A stretch of 64,000 nucleotides of DNA, from assembly GCF_028416635.1 (NCBI RefSeq), contig NZ_CP114013.1, positions 2,480,001 through 2,544,000 on the forward strand, in the 5' to 3' direction. A program made the position numbers and the translations under genes. This stretch comes from Baekduia alba. Lineage in GTDB: Bacteria > Actinomycetota > Thermoleophilia > Solirubrobacterales > Solirubrobacteraceae. Of the stretch, positions 8,398 through 16,205 are shown in pieces. The first letter of the stretch is position 1. Each line of letters starts with the position of its first letter. Below the pieces are notes generated by a model. The model ran no database searches. It saw nothing but the letters and a program-made list of their open reading frames with translations, and had not been told where the DNA came from.

Positions 8398-9312
8398 GTG
8401 TCTGAGGATAGGTCGCCGCTCAGTCCCGCCTGGACCGAGGCGCTGCGCCTGTTCGACGCCGATCTCCTGCGTCGCGGCGCCGCCACGCGCACGCGGCGGG
8501 CGTACGGCTTCGACTGCTCGCAGTTCGCCCTGTGGGCGACGCTGGGCGGCTACGAGCCGACCGCCGTGACGACGCGCGTCCTGCGCCGCTACGCCGCCGC
8601 GCTGGGCGAGCGCGACGTCGTCCCGGCCACCGTGGCCCGCAAGCTCGCCGCGCTGCGCGCGCTGTACCGGACGATGCGCGAGCACGGCCTCGTGCCGGCC
8701 AACCCGGCCGACCTGGTCCCGGCGCCCAAGAAGCCGTCCAAGCTGCCGCGCGTCCTGAAGGCCGACGAGGTCGCCGCGCTGCTGGACCGCATCCCGCAGA
8801 CGACGCCGCTGGACGTCCGCGACCGCGCGCTCTTCGAGCTGGCCTACGCGTGCGGCCTGCGCGCGGAGGAGCTCGTGAACCTCGACACGCCCTCGATGGA
8901 CTTCGACGCCGAGGAGGTCCGCGTCGAGGGCAAGGGCGGCAAGACCCGGATCGTGCCCGTCGGCGAGGCCGCCGTCCGCGCGCTGACGCGGTACGTGGAA
9001 CGCGCGCGCCCCGCGTTGGAGACTGATCGGGCCGAAGCCGCGTTGTTCCTGTCCAAGTCCGGCAAGCGCCTGTCGACCAGCGACGTCCGCCGGCGCCTGC
9101 GCGTCTGGTCCCGGCGCGCCGCGCTGCAGGGCGGAGCCAACCCGCACGCGCTGCGCCACTCGTTCGCCACCCACCTGCTGGACGGCGGCGCGGACCTTCG
9201 CGCGATCCAGGAGATGCTCGGTCACAGCAGCATCTCCACGACGCAGATCTACACTCGGGTAGAGTCCGCCAGGCTCAAGTCCGCGTATGCCCGTGCGCAC
9301 CCGCGGGCGTGA
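8398..9312 (+). CDS. xerD: Tyrosine recombinase XerD/XerC-like
   Basis: A 304-residue site-specific recombinase of the kind that resolves chromosome dimers at dif with FtsK. The N-terminal SAM-like DNA-binding domain spans about 15-100. The catalytic domain shows Arg in CGLRAEEL, the HxxR box HALRHSFATHLL, the second His in LGHSSISTTQ and the nucleophile Tyr in QIYTRVE. The family-typical length and chromosomal setting argue for XerC/D rather than a phage integrase. GTG 8398 is my preferred start; ATG 8380 and TTG 8371 are in frame upstream. XerC versus XerD cannot be told apart by eye. Confidence 0.88.
   Translation: MSEDRSPLSPAWTEALRLFDADLLRRGAATRTRRAYGFDCSQFALWATLGGYEPTAVTTRVLRRYAAALGERDVVPATVARKLAALRALYRTMREHGLVPANPADLVPAPKKPSKLPRVLKADEVAALLDRIPQTTPLDVRDRALFELAYACGLRAEELVNLDTPSMDFDAEEVRVEGKGGKTRIVPVGEAAVRALTRYVERARPALETDRAEAALFLSKSGKRLSTSDVRRRLRVWSRRAALQGGANPHALRHSFATHLLDGGADLRAIQEMLGHSSISTTQIYTRVESARLKSAYARAHPRA
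8405..8410 (-). promoter_or_regulatory. -10 box TATCCT for the 96-aa gene
   Basis: On the minus strand TATCCT ends 8 nt before GTG 8396. It lies inside the first codons of xerD. Confidence 0.5.
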
Positions 9313-9328
9313 GGGACGGGGAACAGGG

Positions 9329-10105
9329 ATGGAGACCAACGTCAAGGCGATCGAGCTTCGGGACCTCTGGCGCCGCTACAAGGCGACCGGCGACACGCAT
9401 GCCCGCGAACGGCTGGTCGTCGCGTACTCGCCGCTGGTCAAGTACGTGGCCGGCCGGATGGCGTCGGGCCTGCCCGCCCACGTCGAGGAGGCCGACCTCA
9501 TCTCCTACGGCCTCGTCGGCCTGATCAGCGCGATCGAGCGGTTCGACCTCGAGCGCGAGATCAAGTTCGAGACCTACGCGATCACCCGCATCAAGGGCGC
9601 GATCATCGACGAGCTGCGCTCCCTGGACTGGGTGCCGCGCTCCGTCCGCGCCAAGGCGAGGGAGATCGAGAAGGCCAACACCAAGCTCGAGCACCAGCTC
9701 CAGCGGGCGCCGACCGACGAGGAGATGGCGCGCGAGCTCGGCGTCAGCGTCGACGACTTCCAGGAGTCGCTGCTGCAGATCTCCAACTCGACGGTCGCCG
9801 CGCTCGACGAGCTGTGGACGGTCGGCGACTCCTCAGGCGACGCCGTCTCGCTGCTGGACACCCTGACCGACGAGAACGCGCCGGACCCGGCCGCGGTCAT
9901 GGACCAGACGGACCTCAAGGACCGCGTGGCCGACGCGATCGCCCGTCTGCCCGAGCGCGAGAAGCTCGTCGTGGCGCTCTACTACTACGAGAACCTGACG
10001 CTGCGCGAGATCGGCGAGGTCCTCGGGGTCACCGAGTCACGCATCTCGCAGCTGCACACGAAGGCCGTCCTGCGCCTTCGCAGCCGCCTCATCGAGACAG
10101 AGTGA
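9329..10105 (+). CDS. RNA polymerase sigma factor, FliA/WhiG family
   Basis: A 258-residue sigma-70-type factor. Region 2 (about 30-95) has the core-binding and -10-recognition helices (YGLVGLISAIERFD, FETYAITRIKGAIIDELR). Region 3 lies at about 110-165. Region 4 at the C-terminus carries LTLREIGEVLGVTESRISQLHTKA shortened here to the core helix 'IGEVLGVTESRISQLH'. The size and lack of region 1.1 fit the FliA/WhiG/SigD family, which controls motility or development; no flagellar genes are visible here. ATG 9329 is chosen over upstream ATG 9287 inside xerD. It follows xerD by 16 nt. Confidence 0.9.
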   Translation: METNVKAIELRDLWRRYKATGDTHARERLVVAYSPLVKYVAGRMASGLPAHVEEADLISYGLVGLISAIERFDLEREIKFETYAITRIKGAIIDELRSLDWVPRSVRAKAREIEKANTKLEHQLQRAPTDEEMARELGVSVDDFQESLLQISNSTVAALDELWTVGDSSGDAVSLLDTLTDENAPDPAAVMDQTDLKDRVADAIARLPEREKLVVALYYYENLTLREIGEVLGVTESRISQLHTKAVLRLRSRLIETE

Positions 10106-10108
10106 AGG

Positions 10109-10168
10109 TCGCCTAGCGGCTCGCTCCACCAGGCGCGAGCTCGCCAGCGGCTCCTTCGCGCGGCCGTG
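10109..10168 (+). repeat. Dispersed intergenic repeat, copy A
   Basis: About 60 nt after the sigma-factor stop closely matches 59452-59511 between argC and argJ. The best block is 'GCGCGAGCTCGCCAG' plus 'GGCTCCTTCGCGC'. The outer GCGCGA/TCGCGC and inner GCC/GGC could pair, so it may fold as RNA. Confidence 0.6.
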
Positions 10169-10204
10169 GGGACTTCGGCCTTGCGGCCTTGTGCGCATTG
10201 CCGC

Positions 10205-10210
10205 TAGGGT
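10205..10210 (+). promoter_or_regulatory. -10 box TAGGGT upstream of the EF-G-like gene
   Basis: TAGGGT lies 63 nt before ATG 10274. Unlike many neighbours this gene has a real leader with a strong AAAGGAG Shine-Dalgarno sequence near 10258-10264. Confidence 0.45.
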
Positions 10211-10273
10211 CGCGCTCATTCCACACATCAGGCCGCGTGCCTGCCATGCGGTCCCGAGGAAAGGAGCCTGGGC

Positions 10274-12370
10274 ATGCACAAGGCTGCGGACCGCATCCGC
10301 AACGTGGCCCTCGTGGGTCACCGCGGCAGTGGGAAGACCTCGCTGTTCGAGGCACTGCTCTTCCAGGCGGGAGCGACGAACCGCCTGGGCAGCGTCGCGG
10401 ACGGCACATCGCTCAGCGACGCCGAGCCCGACGAGCAGACGCGCGGGATGTCCATCGGCGCCGCGCTCAACTCGTTCGAGTGGCAGGACCGGCGCATCAA
10501 CCTGCTCGACACGCCGGGGGAGCCGAGCTTCGTCGCCGACGCGCTGGGCGCGCTACGCGTCAGCGAGTCGGCCGTGTTCGTCGTCAACGCGGTCATGGGC
10601 GTGGAGGTGTCGACGCTGCGGCTGTGGGAGCGCGCGTCGGAGCTCGACCTCGCGCGCATGGTGTACGTGAACATGCTCGACCGCGAGCGCGCCGACTTCT
10701 ACCGCGCGCTGGAGTCCCTGAAGGGCGCGTTCGGGCCGCACGCGGTGGCCGTCGAGATCCCGATCGGGGCCGAGCACGAGGTTCGGGGCGTCGTCGACCT
10801 CGTCGACATGAAGGCCTATGAGTACTCGGAGGACGCCGGCCGCGACAGCTGCCGCGAGATCCCGATCCCCGACGACGTGCTCCCGGTCGCCGAGGAGTAC
10901 CGCGAGAAACTGATGGACGAGGTCGCTGAGGTCAGCGACACGCTGATGGAGCGCTACCTCGAAGGCGACGAGATCTCCCACGCCGAGATCGTCGCCGCCC
11001 TGAAGGAGGGCACCAACCACGGCGGGATCTTCCCGGTCGTGTGCGGCGTCGCGACACGCAACCTCGGCACCAACCGCCTGCTGGACGCGATCGTCGAGGA
11101 CCTGCCCTCGCCGGTCAAGCACGGCGTGATGGAGGTCACCGATCACGTGGCGCTGGAGCCGTCCGAGGACAAGCCGCTGTTCGCCTACGTCTTCAAGACG
11201 CGGGCCGACACGTTCGCCGGGCGCATCAACCTGTTCCGGGTCTACCAGGGCGTGATGGCGCACGACTCGCACGTGCTCAACACCCGTGCGCACGGCAAGG
11301 AGCGCATCGGGCAGCTGATCCGCTTCAGCGGCAAGGACTCCGAGCCGGTCGACGAGTTCGGGCCCGGCGACATCGGCGCCGTGGCCAAGTTGAAGGAGAC
11401 ACGCGCGGGCGACTGGCTGGCCGACCGCGACGAGGCGATCACGATGCCGGCGATCAAGCTGCCGGCGCCGGTGATGGCGTTCGCGATCGAGCCGAAGACC
11501 AAGGGCGACGAGGAGAAGGTCTTCAGCGCGCTGCGGCGGCTGCAGGAGGAGGATCCGACGATCGACCTGCACCGCGACCCGCAGACCGGTGAGGAGATCG
11601 TCGCGGGCCTGTCGCAGATGCACGTCGAGGTCGTCGTCGACCGGCTGAAGTCGCGCTTCGGCGTGGAGGTCGCGCTCAAGCCGCCGCGCGTCCCGTACCA
11701 GGAGTCGATCCGCAGGCCGGCCAAGGCGCACGGGCGCCACAAGAAGCAGACCGGCGGGCGCGGGCAGTTCGGCGACTGCCACATCACGATCGAGCCGATC
11801 ACGGCCACCGACCCCACCCACCCAGACGGCTTTGAGTTCGTCAACGCCATCAAGGGCGGCGTGATCCCGCAGGGATTCATCCCGGCGGTCCAGAAGGGCG
11901 TCGCGGACGCGATGGCCCACGGGCCGGTCGCCGGCTTCCCGCTCAAGGGCGTGCGGGTGACGCTGTTCGACGGCAGCTACCACACGGTCGACTCCTCCGA
12001 GCAGGCGTTCAAGACCGCCGGCTCGATCGCCATGAAGCTGGCGATGGAGGAGGCGGGGGCCGTCCTGCTCGAGCCGATCATGGTCGTGACGCTGAGCGTG
12101 CCCGAGGACTCGGTGGGCGACGTCATCGGCGACCTCAACTCGCGGCGCGGCCGGCCCCAGGGAATGGAGCCGTCGGCGGTCGGCATGACCGAGGTCAAGG
12201 CCGAGGTGCCGATGGCCGAGATGCTCACCTACGCGCCCGACCTGCGGTCGCTGACCGGCGGGCAGGGCGACTACACGATGGAGTTCGTGCGCTACGAGGA
12301 GGTCCCGGGCCACCTCGCGGCCAAGGTGGTGGCCGCGGCGACCAGCGACGAGGAGGCGGTCCGGGCCTAG
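10274..12370 (+). CDS. Elongation factor G-like protein (EF-G2)
   Basis: A 698-residue translational GTPase paralogue of EF-G. G1 is GHRGSGKT (about residues 15-22), G3 is DTPGE, and G4 reads NMLD instead of the usual NKxD. Domains II-V follow, including the EF-G domain IV segment HGRHKKQTGGRGQFGD and a C-terminal domain V. EF-G2 proteins in actinobacteria often have weak or ribosome-independent roles, and the altered G4 fits this non-canonical group. It is preceded by an SD sequence and followed by a long hairpin at 12381-12408. The canonical str operon is not in the window. Confidence 0.92.
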   Translation: MHKAADRIRNVALVGHRGSGKTSLFEALLFQAGATNRLGSVADGTSLSDAEPDEQTRGMSIGAALNSFEWQDRRINLLDTPGEPSFVADALGALRVSESAVFVVNAVMGVEVSTLRLWERASELDLARMVYVNMLDRERADFYRALESLKGAFGPHAVAVEIPIGAEHEVRGVVDLVDMKAYEYSEDAGRDSCREIPIPDDVLPVAEEYREKLMDEVAEVSDTLMERYLEGDEISHAEIVAALKEGTNHGGIFPVVCGVATRNLGTNRLLDAIVEDLPSPVKHGVMEVTDHVALEPSEDKPLFAYVFKTRADTFAGRINLFRVYQGVMAHDSHVLNTRAHGKERIGQLIRFSGKDSEPVDEFGPGDIGAVAKLKETRAGDWLADRDEAITMPAIKLPAPVMAFAIEPKTKGDEEKVFSALRRLQEEDPTIDLHRDPQTGEEIVAGLSQMHVEVVVDRLKSRFGVEVALKPPRVPYQESIRRPAKAHGRHKKQTGGRGQFGDCHITIEPITATDPTHPDGFEFVNAIKGGVIPQGFIPAVQKGVADAMAHGPVAGFPLKGVRVTLFDGSYHTVDSSEQAFKTAGSIAMKLAMEEAGAVLLEPIMVVTLSVPEDSVGDVIGDLNSRRGRPQGMEPSAVGMTEVKAEVPMAEMLTYAPDLRSLTGGQGDYTMEFVRYEEVPGHLAAKVVAAATSDEEAVRA

Positions 12371-12380
12371 GCCTGCGCCG

Positions 12381-12408
12381 GGCGGGACGGCGCGTGCGCC
12401 GTCTCGCC
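12381..12408 (+). terminator. 13-bp stem hairpin downstream of EF-G2
   Basis: GGCGGGACGGCGC (12381-12393) pairs with GCGCCGTCTCGCC (12396-12408), one G-T wobble, 2-nt spacer. It starts 10 nt after the stop codon; no T-run follows. Confidence 0.5.
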
Positions 12409-12489
12409 CCCTGGCGCAACAGCGCACCGCGTTCCTGCAAGAAGCGCTTCGGCTGCCTTCCAGATCGGGTGCGGGAGGGGTCACGTTGC

Positions 12490-12495
12490 TACCCT
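12490..12495 (+). promoter_or_regulatory. -10 box TACCCT before the zinc-ribbon gene
   Basis: TACCCT ends 10 nt before the TTG start at 12506 and supports that unusual start codon. Confidence 0.5.
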
Positions 12496-12505
12496 CGGCG
12501 ACGAC

Positions 12506-13327
12506 TTGACCCGCAAGTCGATCACGACCAACCCCGCCGTCGTCACCTGCGACGTGTGCGGCCGCACGCTCCTGCGCGGCGAGAACGCCGACGTCTTCAT
12601 CGCCGGCGGCCAGCGCCGCAACGTCTGCGAGCTGTGCACCGGCCGCGCCGTGCACGAGGGCTGGATCCGCGAAGGGCTCGACGACGTCGTGGCCCGCGGT
12701 CGCGACGGCCGCGGCCGGCGCGGGGGCTCGCTGCTCTCGCGCCTGCGCTCCCGGCGCGAGCCGGCGACCGGCCAGCGCGAGCTCGCGCCCGAGGAGCTGC
12801 CCTACGCGCGGTCCGGCGGGCGCGTCGAGCGGCTGCCCAACGACGACGAGTACGCGCCGCTGCCGCCGGAGCCCGCCGAGCTGGAGTACGAGCCCGAGCC
12901 CGAGCCGGTGCAGCGCTACGAGCCCGAGCCGGCGCCCGTGGCCGCCGCGGGCGAGCCACTCGACCACACGCTCTACGAGTCGCGCTCCGTGCACGGCGTG
13001 CCGACCAACGCCGACCTCAAGGTCGTGCGCGCGATGGAGCTGTTCAACCAGTCCCCGCAGGTCCGGACCGTCGCCGGCGTCGCCAGGTCGCTCGGCGCGC
13101 CGATCGTCAGCGCGCGCCCGTCGCGGACCGAGGGCAGCGTCGTGACGATCGTCGTCGCGTGGGAGCTGTCCTGGTACCGCTTCGAGGTGGACCTCGGCAA
13201 CGAGGCCGCCGGCGTGCGCGTGACCGCTCAGGGCTCGGAGCTCTCCGAGCTCGACACGATCGACCAGACCCCGAACGCCGCCGCCGACGACGGCGGGCGT
13301 TTGCACCCGGCCGCGTCGCTGGCCTAG
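12506..13327 (+). CDS. Hypothetical protein with N-terminal zinc ribbon
   Basis: A 273-residue protein from a TTG start. Residues 15-44 hold two CxxC knuckles (CDVCGR and CELCTGR), a likely zinc ribbon. A basic region and a Glu/Pro-rich low-complexity linker follow (about 70-155, with EPEPEP runs). The C-terminal third is a compact domain 'VVRAMELFNQSPQVRTVAGVARSLG', shortened to 'ELFNQSPQVRTVAGVARSLG', that looks helix-strand and could bind a partner. Function unknown. Its TAG stop is part of the next gene's -10 box. Confidence 0.7.
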   Translation: MTRKSITTNPAVVTCDVCGRTLLRGENADVFIAGGQRRNVCELCTGRAVHEGWIREGLDDVVARGRDGRGRRGGSLLSRLRSRREPATGQRELAPEELPYARSGGRVERLPNDDEYAPLPPEPAELEYEPEPEPVQRYEPEPAPVAAAGEPLDHTLYESRSVHGVPTNADLKVVRAMELFNQSPQVRTVAGVARSLGAPIVSARPSRTEGSVVTIVVAWELSWYRFEVDLGNEAAGVRVTAQGSELSELDTIDQTPNAAADDGGRLHPAASLA

Positions 13328-13330
13328 GGT
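13325..13330 (+). promoter_or_regulatory. -10 box TAGGGT overlapping the upstream stop codon
   Basis: TAGGGT contains the TAG stop of the zinc-ribbon gene and lies 16 nt before ATG 13347. Confidence 0.4.
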
Positions 13331-13346
13331 TCGGAACGGCTACTCG

Positions 13347-13562
13347 ATGATCTACTGCGTCGTCCCAGAGGAACTCGCGCCGGAGCTGTACGACCGCATG
13401 AAGTCGTACTACGCCGACGATCCCGCCGTCGAGGTCATCATCGACCGCCGCAAGTCCGAGCGGCGCGACCTTCCGGGCGACAACGGCGAGCACCGCCGTG
13501 AGGTGCGCGACCGGCGCCGCGCGCGCGTTCCCGGCGAGTTCCCGCAGCTCGACCCGGAGTGA
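13347..13562 (+). CDS. Small charged hypothetical protein (71 aa)
   Basis: A 71-residue protein with an N-terminal 'MIYCVVPEELAPELYDRM' segment, then a highly charged Arg/Glu/Asp tail (RRKSERRD, RREVRDRRRAR). Similar short proteins with RRxxERR tails are common in this group of actinobacteria, as far as I recall, but none has a known role. It begins at ATG 13347, 19 nt after the zinc-ribbon gene, and is followed by RNase H after 36 nt. Confidence 0.6.
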   Translation: MIYCVVPEELAPELYDRMKSYYADDPAVEVIIDRRKSERRDLPGDNGEHRREVRDRRRARVPGEFPQLDPE

Positions 13563-13598
13563 CTGCGGCATGCCTCGCGCAGAGCGCTCGCAAGCCGG

Positions 13599-14006
13599 GT
13601 GAAGGTCGTCGTCCACGTCGACGGCGGCGCGCGCGGCAACCCGGGGCCGGCGGCCGCGGCGGCGGTCCTGACGGACGCGTCGAGCGGCGCGGTCGTCGAC
13701 GAGGCCACGGCGTTCCTGGGCGAGACCACCAACAACGTCGCGGAGTACCGCGGCCTGCTGCTGGGCCTGGAGCGCGCCCGCGCGCTCGGCGCGACCTCGG
13801 TCGAGGTCGTCAACGACTCCGAGCTCGTCGCCAAGCAGGTCAACGGCCAGTACAAGGTCAAGCATCCCGTCATGAAGGCCTTGCACGCCGAGGCGCTGTC
13901 GGCGCTGCAGGCGTTCGACGCCTGGTCGATCCGCTCGGTGCCGCGCGCGCGGAACGCCGGCGCCGACGCGCTGGTCAACCAGGCGCTCGACGCCCACCGG
14001 CTGTAG
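13599..14006 (+). CDS. Ribonuclease HI family protein
   Basis: A 135-residue RNase H that should cut the RNA strand of RNA-DNA hybrids with two metal ions. The acidic catalytic set is visible: Asp8 in DGGARGNPGP, Glu48 in NNVAEYRGL, Asp72 in NDSELV and a C-terminal Asp in NAGADALVN. It resembles the stand-alone domain found at the N-terminus of mycobacterial Rv2228c-type proteins. GTG 13599 is the only suitable start before the first strand. It is convergent with the secreted-protein gene at 14015, 8 nt apart. Confidence 0.9.
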   Translation: MKVVVHVDGGARGNPGPAAAAAVLTDASSGAVVDEATAFLGETTNNVAEYRGLLLGLERARALGATSVEVVNDSELVAKQVNGQYKVKHPVMKALHAEALSALQAFDAWSIRSVPRARNAGADALVNQALDAHRL

Positions 14007-14014
14007 GGCCGCGG

Positions 14015-14623
14015 CTAGCGCAGCGGCGTGCTCGTCGACCGGCCGCCGGGCGTCATCCGGCCGCCGCTGCCGCCGCCCGTCGACGTGTCGCTCTCGGGCT
14101 TGTGGCCGTGCACCCGGACCTCGCCCTTCAAGGCCTTCACGTCGCACGACGCCGGGACGTCGAAGCAGGCCAGCGCGAGGTCGTGGCCCTTCTGCGTCAG
14201 CCAGCCGGCCTGGACGGCCTGGGTCAGGCGGGCGTCGAGCTCGGCGCGAACCGCGGCGAGCACCTCGTCCGGGGTCTTGCCGAGCTTCGCCGCCAGCGAC
14301 GTGGCCAGGTCGGCCTTCAAGGCGGTCAGGTCCGGCTTGGCCTTCCGCGGGGCCTTGCGCTGCTCGGCCAGCTGCTCCTTGACGACCGCCCGGATCGCGG
14401 TCCGCAGGGCCCTCGGGTCGACGCCCAGGCGCTGGGCCAGCGAGGTGACCGACGCGGCGAGCGGGCCGCGGGTCAGGAAGCTCGCCGGCAGGCCGGTGTG
14501 GTGCTTGGCGTGCGCCGCGGGCTTGTCTCCGCTGCTGCCGCCGCCGTGCGCGAACGCGACCGCGGTGACGCTCAGCGCGGCGACGCAGCAGGCGGCCAGG
14601 ACGGCGAGGACGCGGCGGGACAT
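14015..14623 (-). CDS. Secreted hypothetical helical protein
   Basis: A 202-residue protein with a clear signal peptide (residues 1-25, basic MSRR start, hydrophobic core, AFA-H cleavage region). The mature part is helical with repeated 'LAAKLGKTPDEVLAAVRAELD'-type segments; the core 'KLGKTPDEVLAAVRAEL' recalls short helical repeats of secreted actinobacterial proteins. A Ser/Thr/Gly-rich tail ends the protein. Two Cys near residues 155-162 might form a disulfide outside the membrane. No enzyme motif is seen. Confidence 0.7.
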   Translation of the reverse strand: MSRRVLAVLAACCVAALSVTAVAFAHGGGSSGDKPAAHAKHHTGLPASFLTRGPLAASVTSLAQRLGVDPRALRTAIRAVVKEQLAEQRKAPRKAKPDLTALKADLATSLAAKLGKTPDEVLAAVRAELDARLTQAVQAGWLTQKGHDLALACFDVPASCDVKALKGEVRVHGHKPESDTSTGGGSGGRMTPGGRSTSTPLR

Positions 14624-14659
14624 ACAGCCCTTCTAGCACCGTCTCCGGTGCGCCAAACG

Positions 14660-15508
14660 TCAGACGGGTTGCGCGCTGACCACGCAGACGATCTCGACGC
14701 CCGCCGCCTCGAGCACGTCGCGGCCGTCGAGCACCGCGTAGCCGCGCCGGTAGTACACGCGCGCGATCCCGGCGTTGGCGATCAGCTTCGCGCACGGGGG
14801 ACAGGGGAAGTCGGTGACGTAGATCTCGCCGCCGGCGGTCGCGTGGCCCTCGCGCGCCGCCCGCGCGATCAGCGCGGCCTCGGCGTGCGTGGCGGTCGAG
14901 AGCTCCAACTCGACGCCCTGGGTGAAGTTCGAGCGCGGGTCGCCCGCGGCATAGGGCGCCAGCGCGTGCGGATGGTGCTCGTTGGTCGCCGCCCGCACCG
15001 TCCCGTCGGCGAAGCGCAGCGCGGCGCCGACCTGGCGCCACCAGTCGATGCTCCGGGCGGCCGCGTCCTCGGCCGCGCCCGCGAGCTCGGCGAAGACCTC
15101 GTCCTCGCTGACGACACGCTCCGGGCGCGGGTCCAGCATCTGCACGGTCTTGGTCTTGTCCCAGCGCAGGAAGACCGGGTCGTAGCGGACCGCCGCGCGC
15201 GGGAACCAGCGCTCGACGACGCGGTAGCTGACGTCCTCGGCCGGCAGGATCAGCGCCGGCGCCTCCTCGGCCAGCCGCGCGGCGCCCAGCTCGTCGAGGA
15301 CCGCGACCGATCCCGCGACGCCCCAGGAGGCCAGCGCGGCGGCGGCGTCCGCGGGGTCCAGCGCCCGGACGTCCTTGGCCAGCGGGCGGTAGTCGGCGTA
15401 CAGGTCGCGCCCGAGCACGAAGACGCGCCGGCCGGCCCCGTGGCGCTCGAGGAACCGCCGGTAGCCCTCGTGCAGGACGGGGACGTAGGCGAGGACGACC
15501 TCGCGCAT
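14660..15508 (-). CDS. dCMP/cytidine-deaminase-fold protein with extra N-terminal domain
   Basis: A 282-residue, two-part protein. The C-terminal half has the zinc deaminase signature: HAE near residue 208 (His ligand, catalytic Glu) and PCPPCAKL near 236 (two Cys ligands), as in dCMP deaminase, which makes dUMP from dCMP. The first ~130 residues form a separate alpha/beta-looking domain, from MREVVLAYVPVLHEGY to FLRWDKTKTVQ, that I do not recognise. ATG 15508 directly abuts the stop of the nucleotidyltransferase gene, so the two are an operon, divergent to thyA and near folA. Confidence 0.75.
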   Translation of the reverse strand: MREVVLAYVPVLHEGYRRFLERHGAGRRVFVLGRDLYADYRPLAKDVRALDPADAAAALASWGVAGSVAVLDELGAARLAEEAPALILPAEDVSYRVVERWFPRAAVRYDPVFLRWDKTKTVQMLDPRPERVVSEDEVFAELAGAAEDAAARSIDWWRQVGAALRFADGTVRAATNEHHPHALAPYAAGDPRSNFTQGVELELSTATHAEAALIARAAREGHATAGGEIYVTDFPCPPCAKLIANAGIARVYYRRGYAVLDGRDVLEAAGVEIVCVVSAQPV

Positions 15509-16096
15509 CTAGCCCCGCCGCAGCGTCTCGTCGATCAGGCCCGGGAGGACCTGCGCGAGCTTGGGGCCGAGCTTGTCGCCCAGGTTCATGTACATCTGGC
15601 GGATGCGCTCGGAGGTCGTGACCGCCGCCTGGCGCTCGATGACCTGGATCTCGCCGACGGTCCCGGTCAGCCGCTCGAGCTCCTCGGGCGTGTAGGAGTG
15701 GTCGGCGGTGAGCACCAGGACGTCCGGCTCGACGGCCTTGATCAGGCCCCACGACGGGTCCTCGTCCTGCTTGAGGTAGATCAGGTCGACCGGGCGCTGG
15801 TGGGCGAGCAGCTCCAGCCGCTCGTCCTCGGGCACCATCGGCCGGTCCTCGCCCTTGCGGCGGCGGATCTTGGCGTCGGAGTCGACGCCGACGACCAGGA
15901 TGTCGCCGAGCTCCTTCGCGCGCGCGAGGTACTTGACGTGGCCGAGGTGGATCAGGTCGAACGAGCCCGACGTGAGCACGATGCTGTATCCCAGACCCCG
16001 AAGGTGGGACACGGTCCGCGTCATCTCCTCCAGCGAGGGGACGAGGCGGTCGGCGAAGTTGACGCCCGGGCTCAGGACGCCGCTGGTCACGGCCAT
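15509..16096 (-). CDS. Cytidylyltransferase-like nucleotidyltransferase
   Basis: A 195-residue member of the HxGH nucleotidyltransferase family. The nucleotide-binding motif SGSFDLIHLGHVKYL (HxGH = HLGH) and the late motif TTSERIRQM match enzymes that transfer AMP or CMP to a phosphorylated substrate, such as the RfaE C-domain or glycerol-3-phosphate cytidylyltransferase. The substrate is unknown. ATG 16096 is chosen because a TATCGT -10 box sits 7 nt upstream; the in-frame ATG at 16207 lies inside thyA. It is transcribed with the dCMP-deaminase-like gene. Confidence 0.8.
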   Translation of the reverse strand: MAVTSGVLSPGVNFADRLVPSLEEMTRTVSHLRGLGYSIVLTSGSFDLIHLGHVKYLARAKELGDILVVGVDSDAKIRRRKGEDRPMVPEDERLELLAHQRPVDLIYLKQDEDPSWGLIKAVEPDVLVLTADHSYTPEELERLTGTVGEIQVIERQAAVTTSERIRQMYMNLGDKLGPKLAQVLPGLIDETLRRG

Positions 16097-16103
16097 GGGC
16101 GTA

Positions 16104-16109
16104 ACGATA
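16104..16109 (-). promoter_or_regulatory. -10 box TATCGT of the nucleotidyltransferase-deaminase operon
   Basis: On the minus strand TATCGT ends 7 nt before ATG 16096: leaderless type. Confidence 0.55.
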
Positions 16110-16205
16110 TCGGCGCGGCAGGCGGATTCGTTCGGGGCCGGAGCGTTCCCGCGCGCATGGAGCGCCGGTCCGTCCGACGAGCACCTCACCATCTCCGATC
16201 CCCGC

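Noticed and set aside
8371-9312. XerD as the integrase of the accessory island
   Set aside because: It is 18 kb away, has core-like codon usage and the layout of chromosomal XerC/D proteins.
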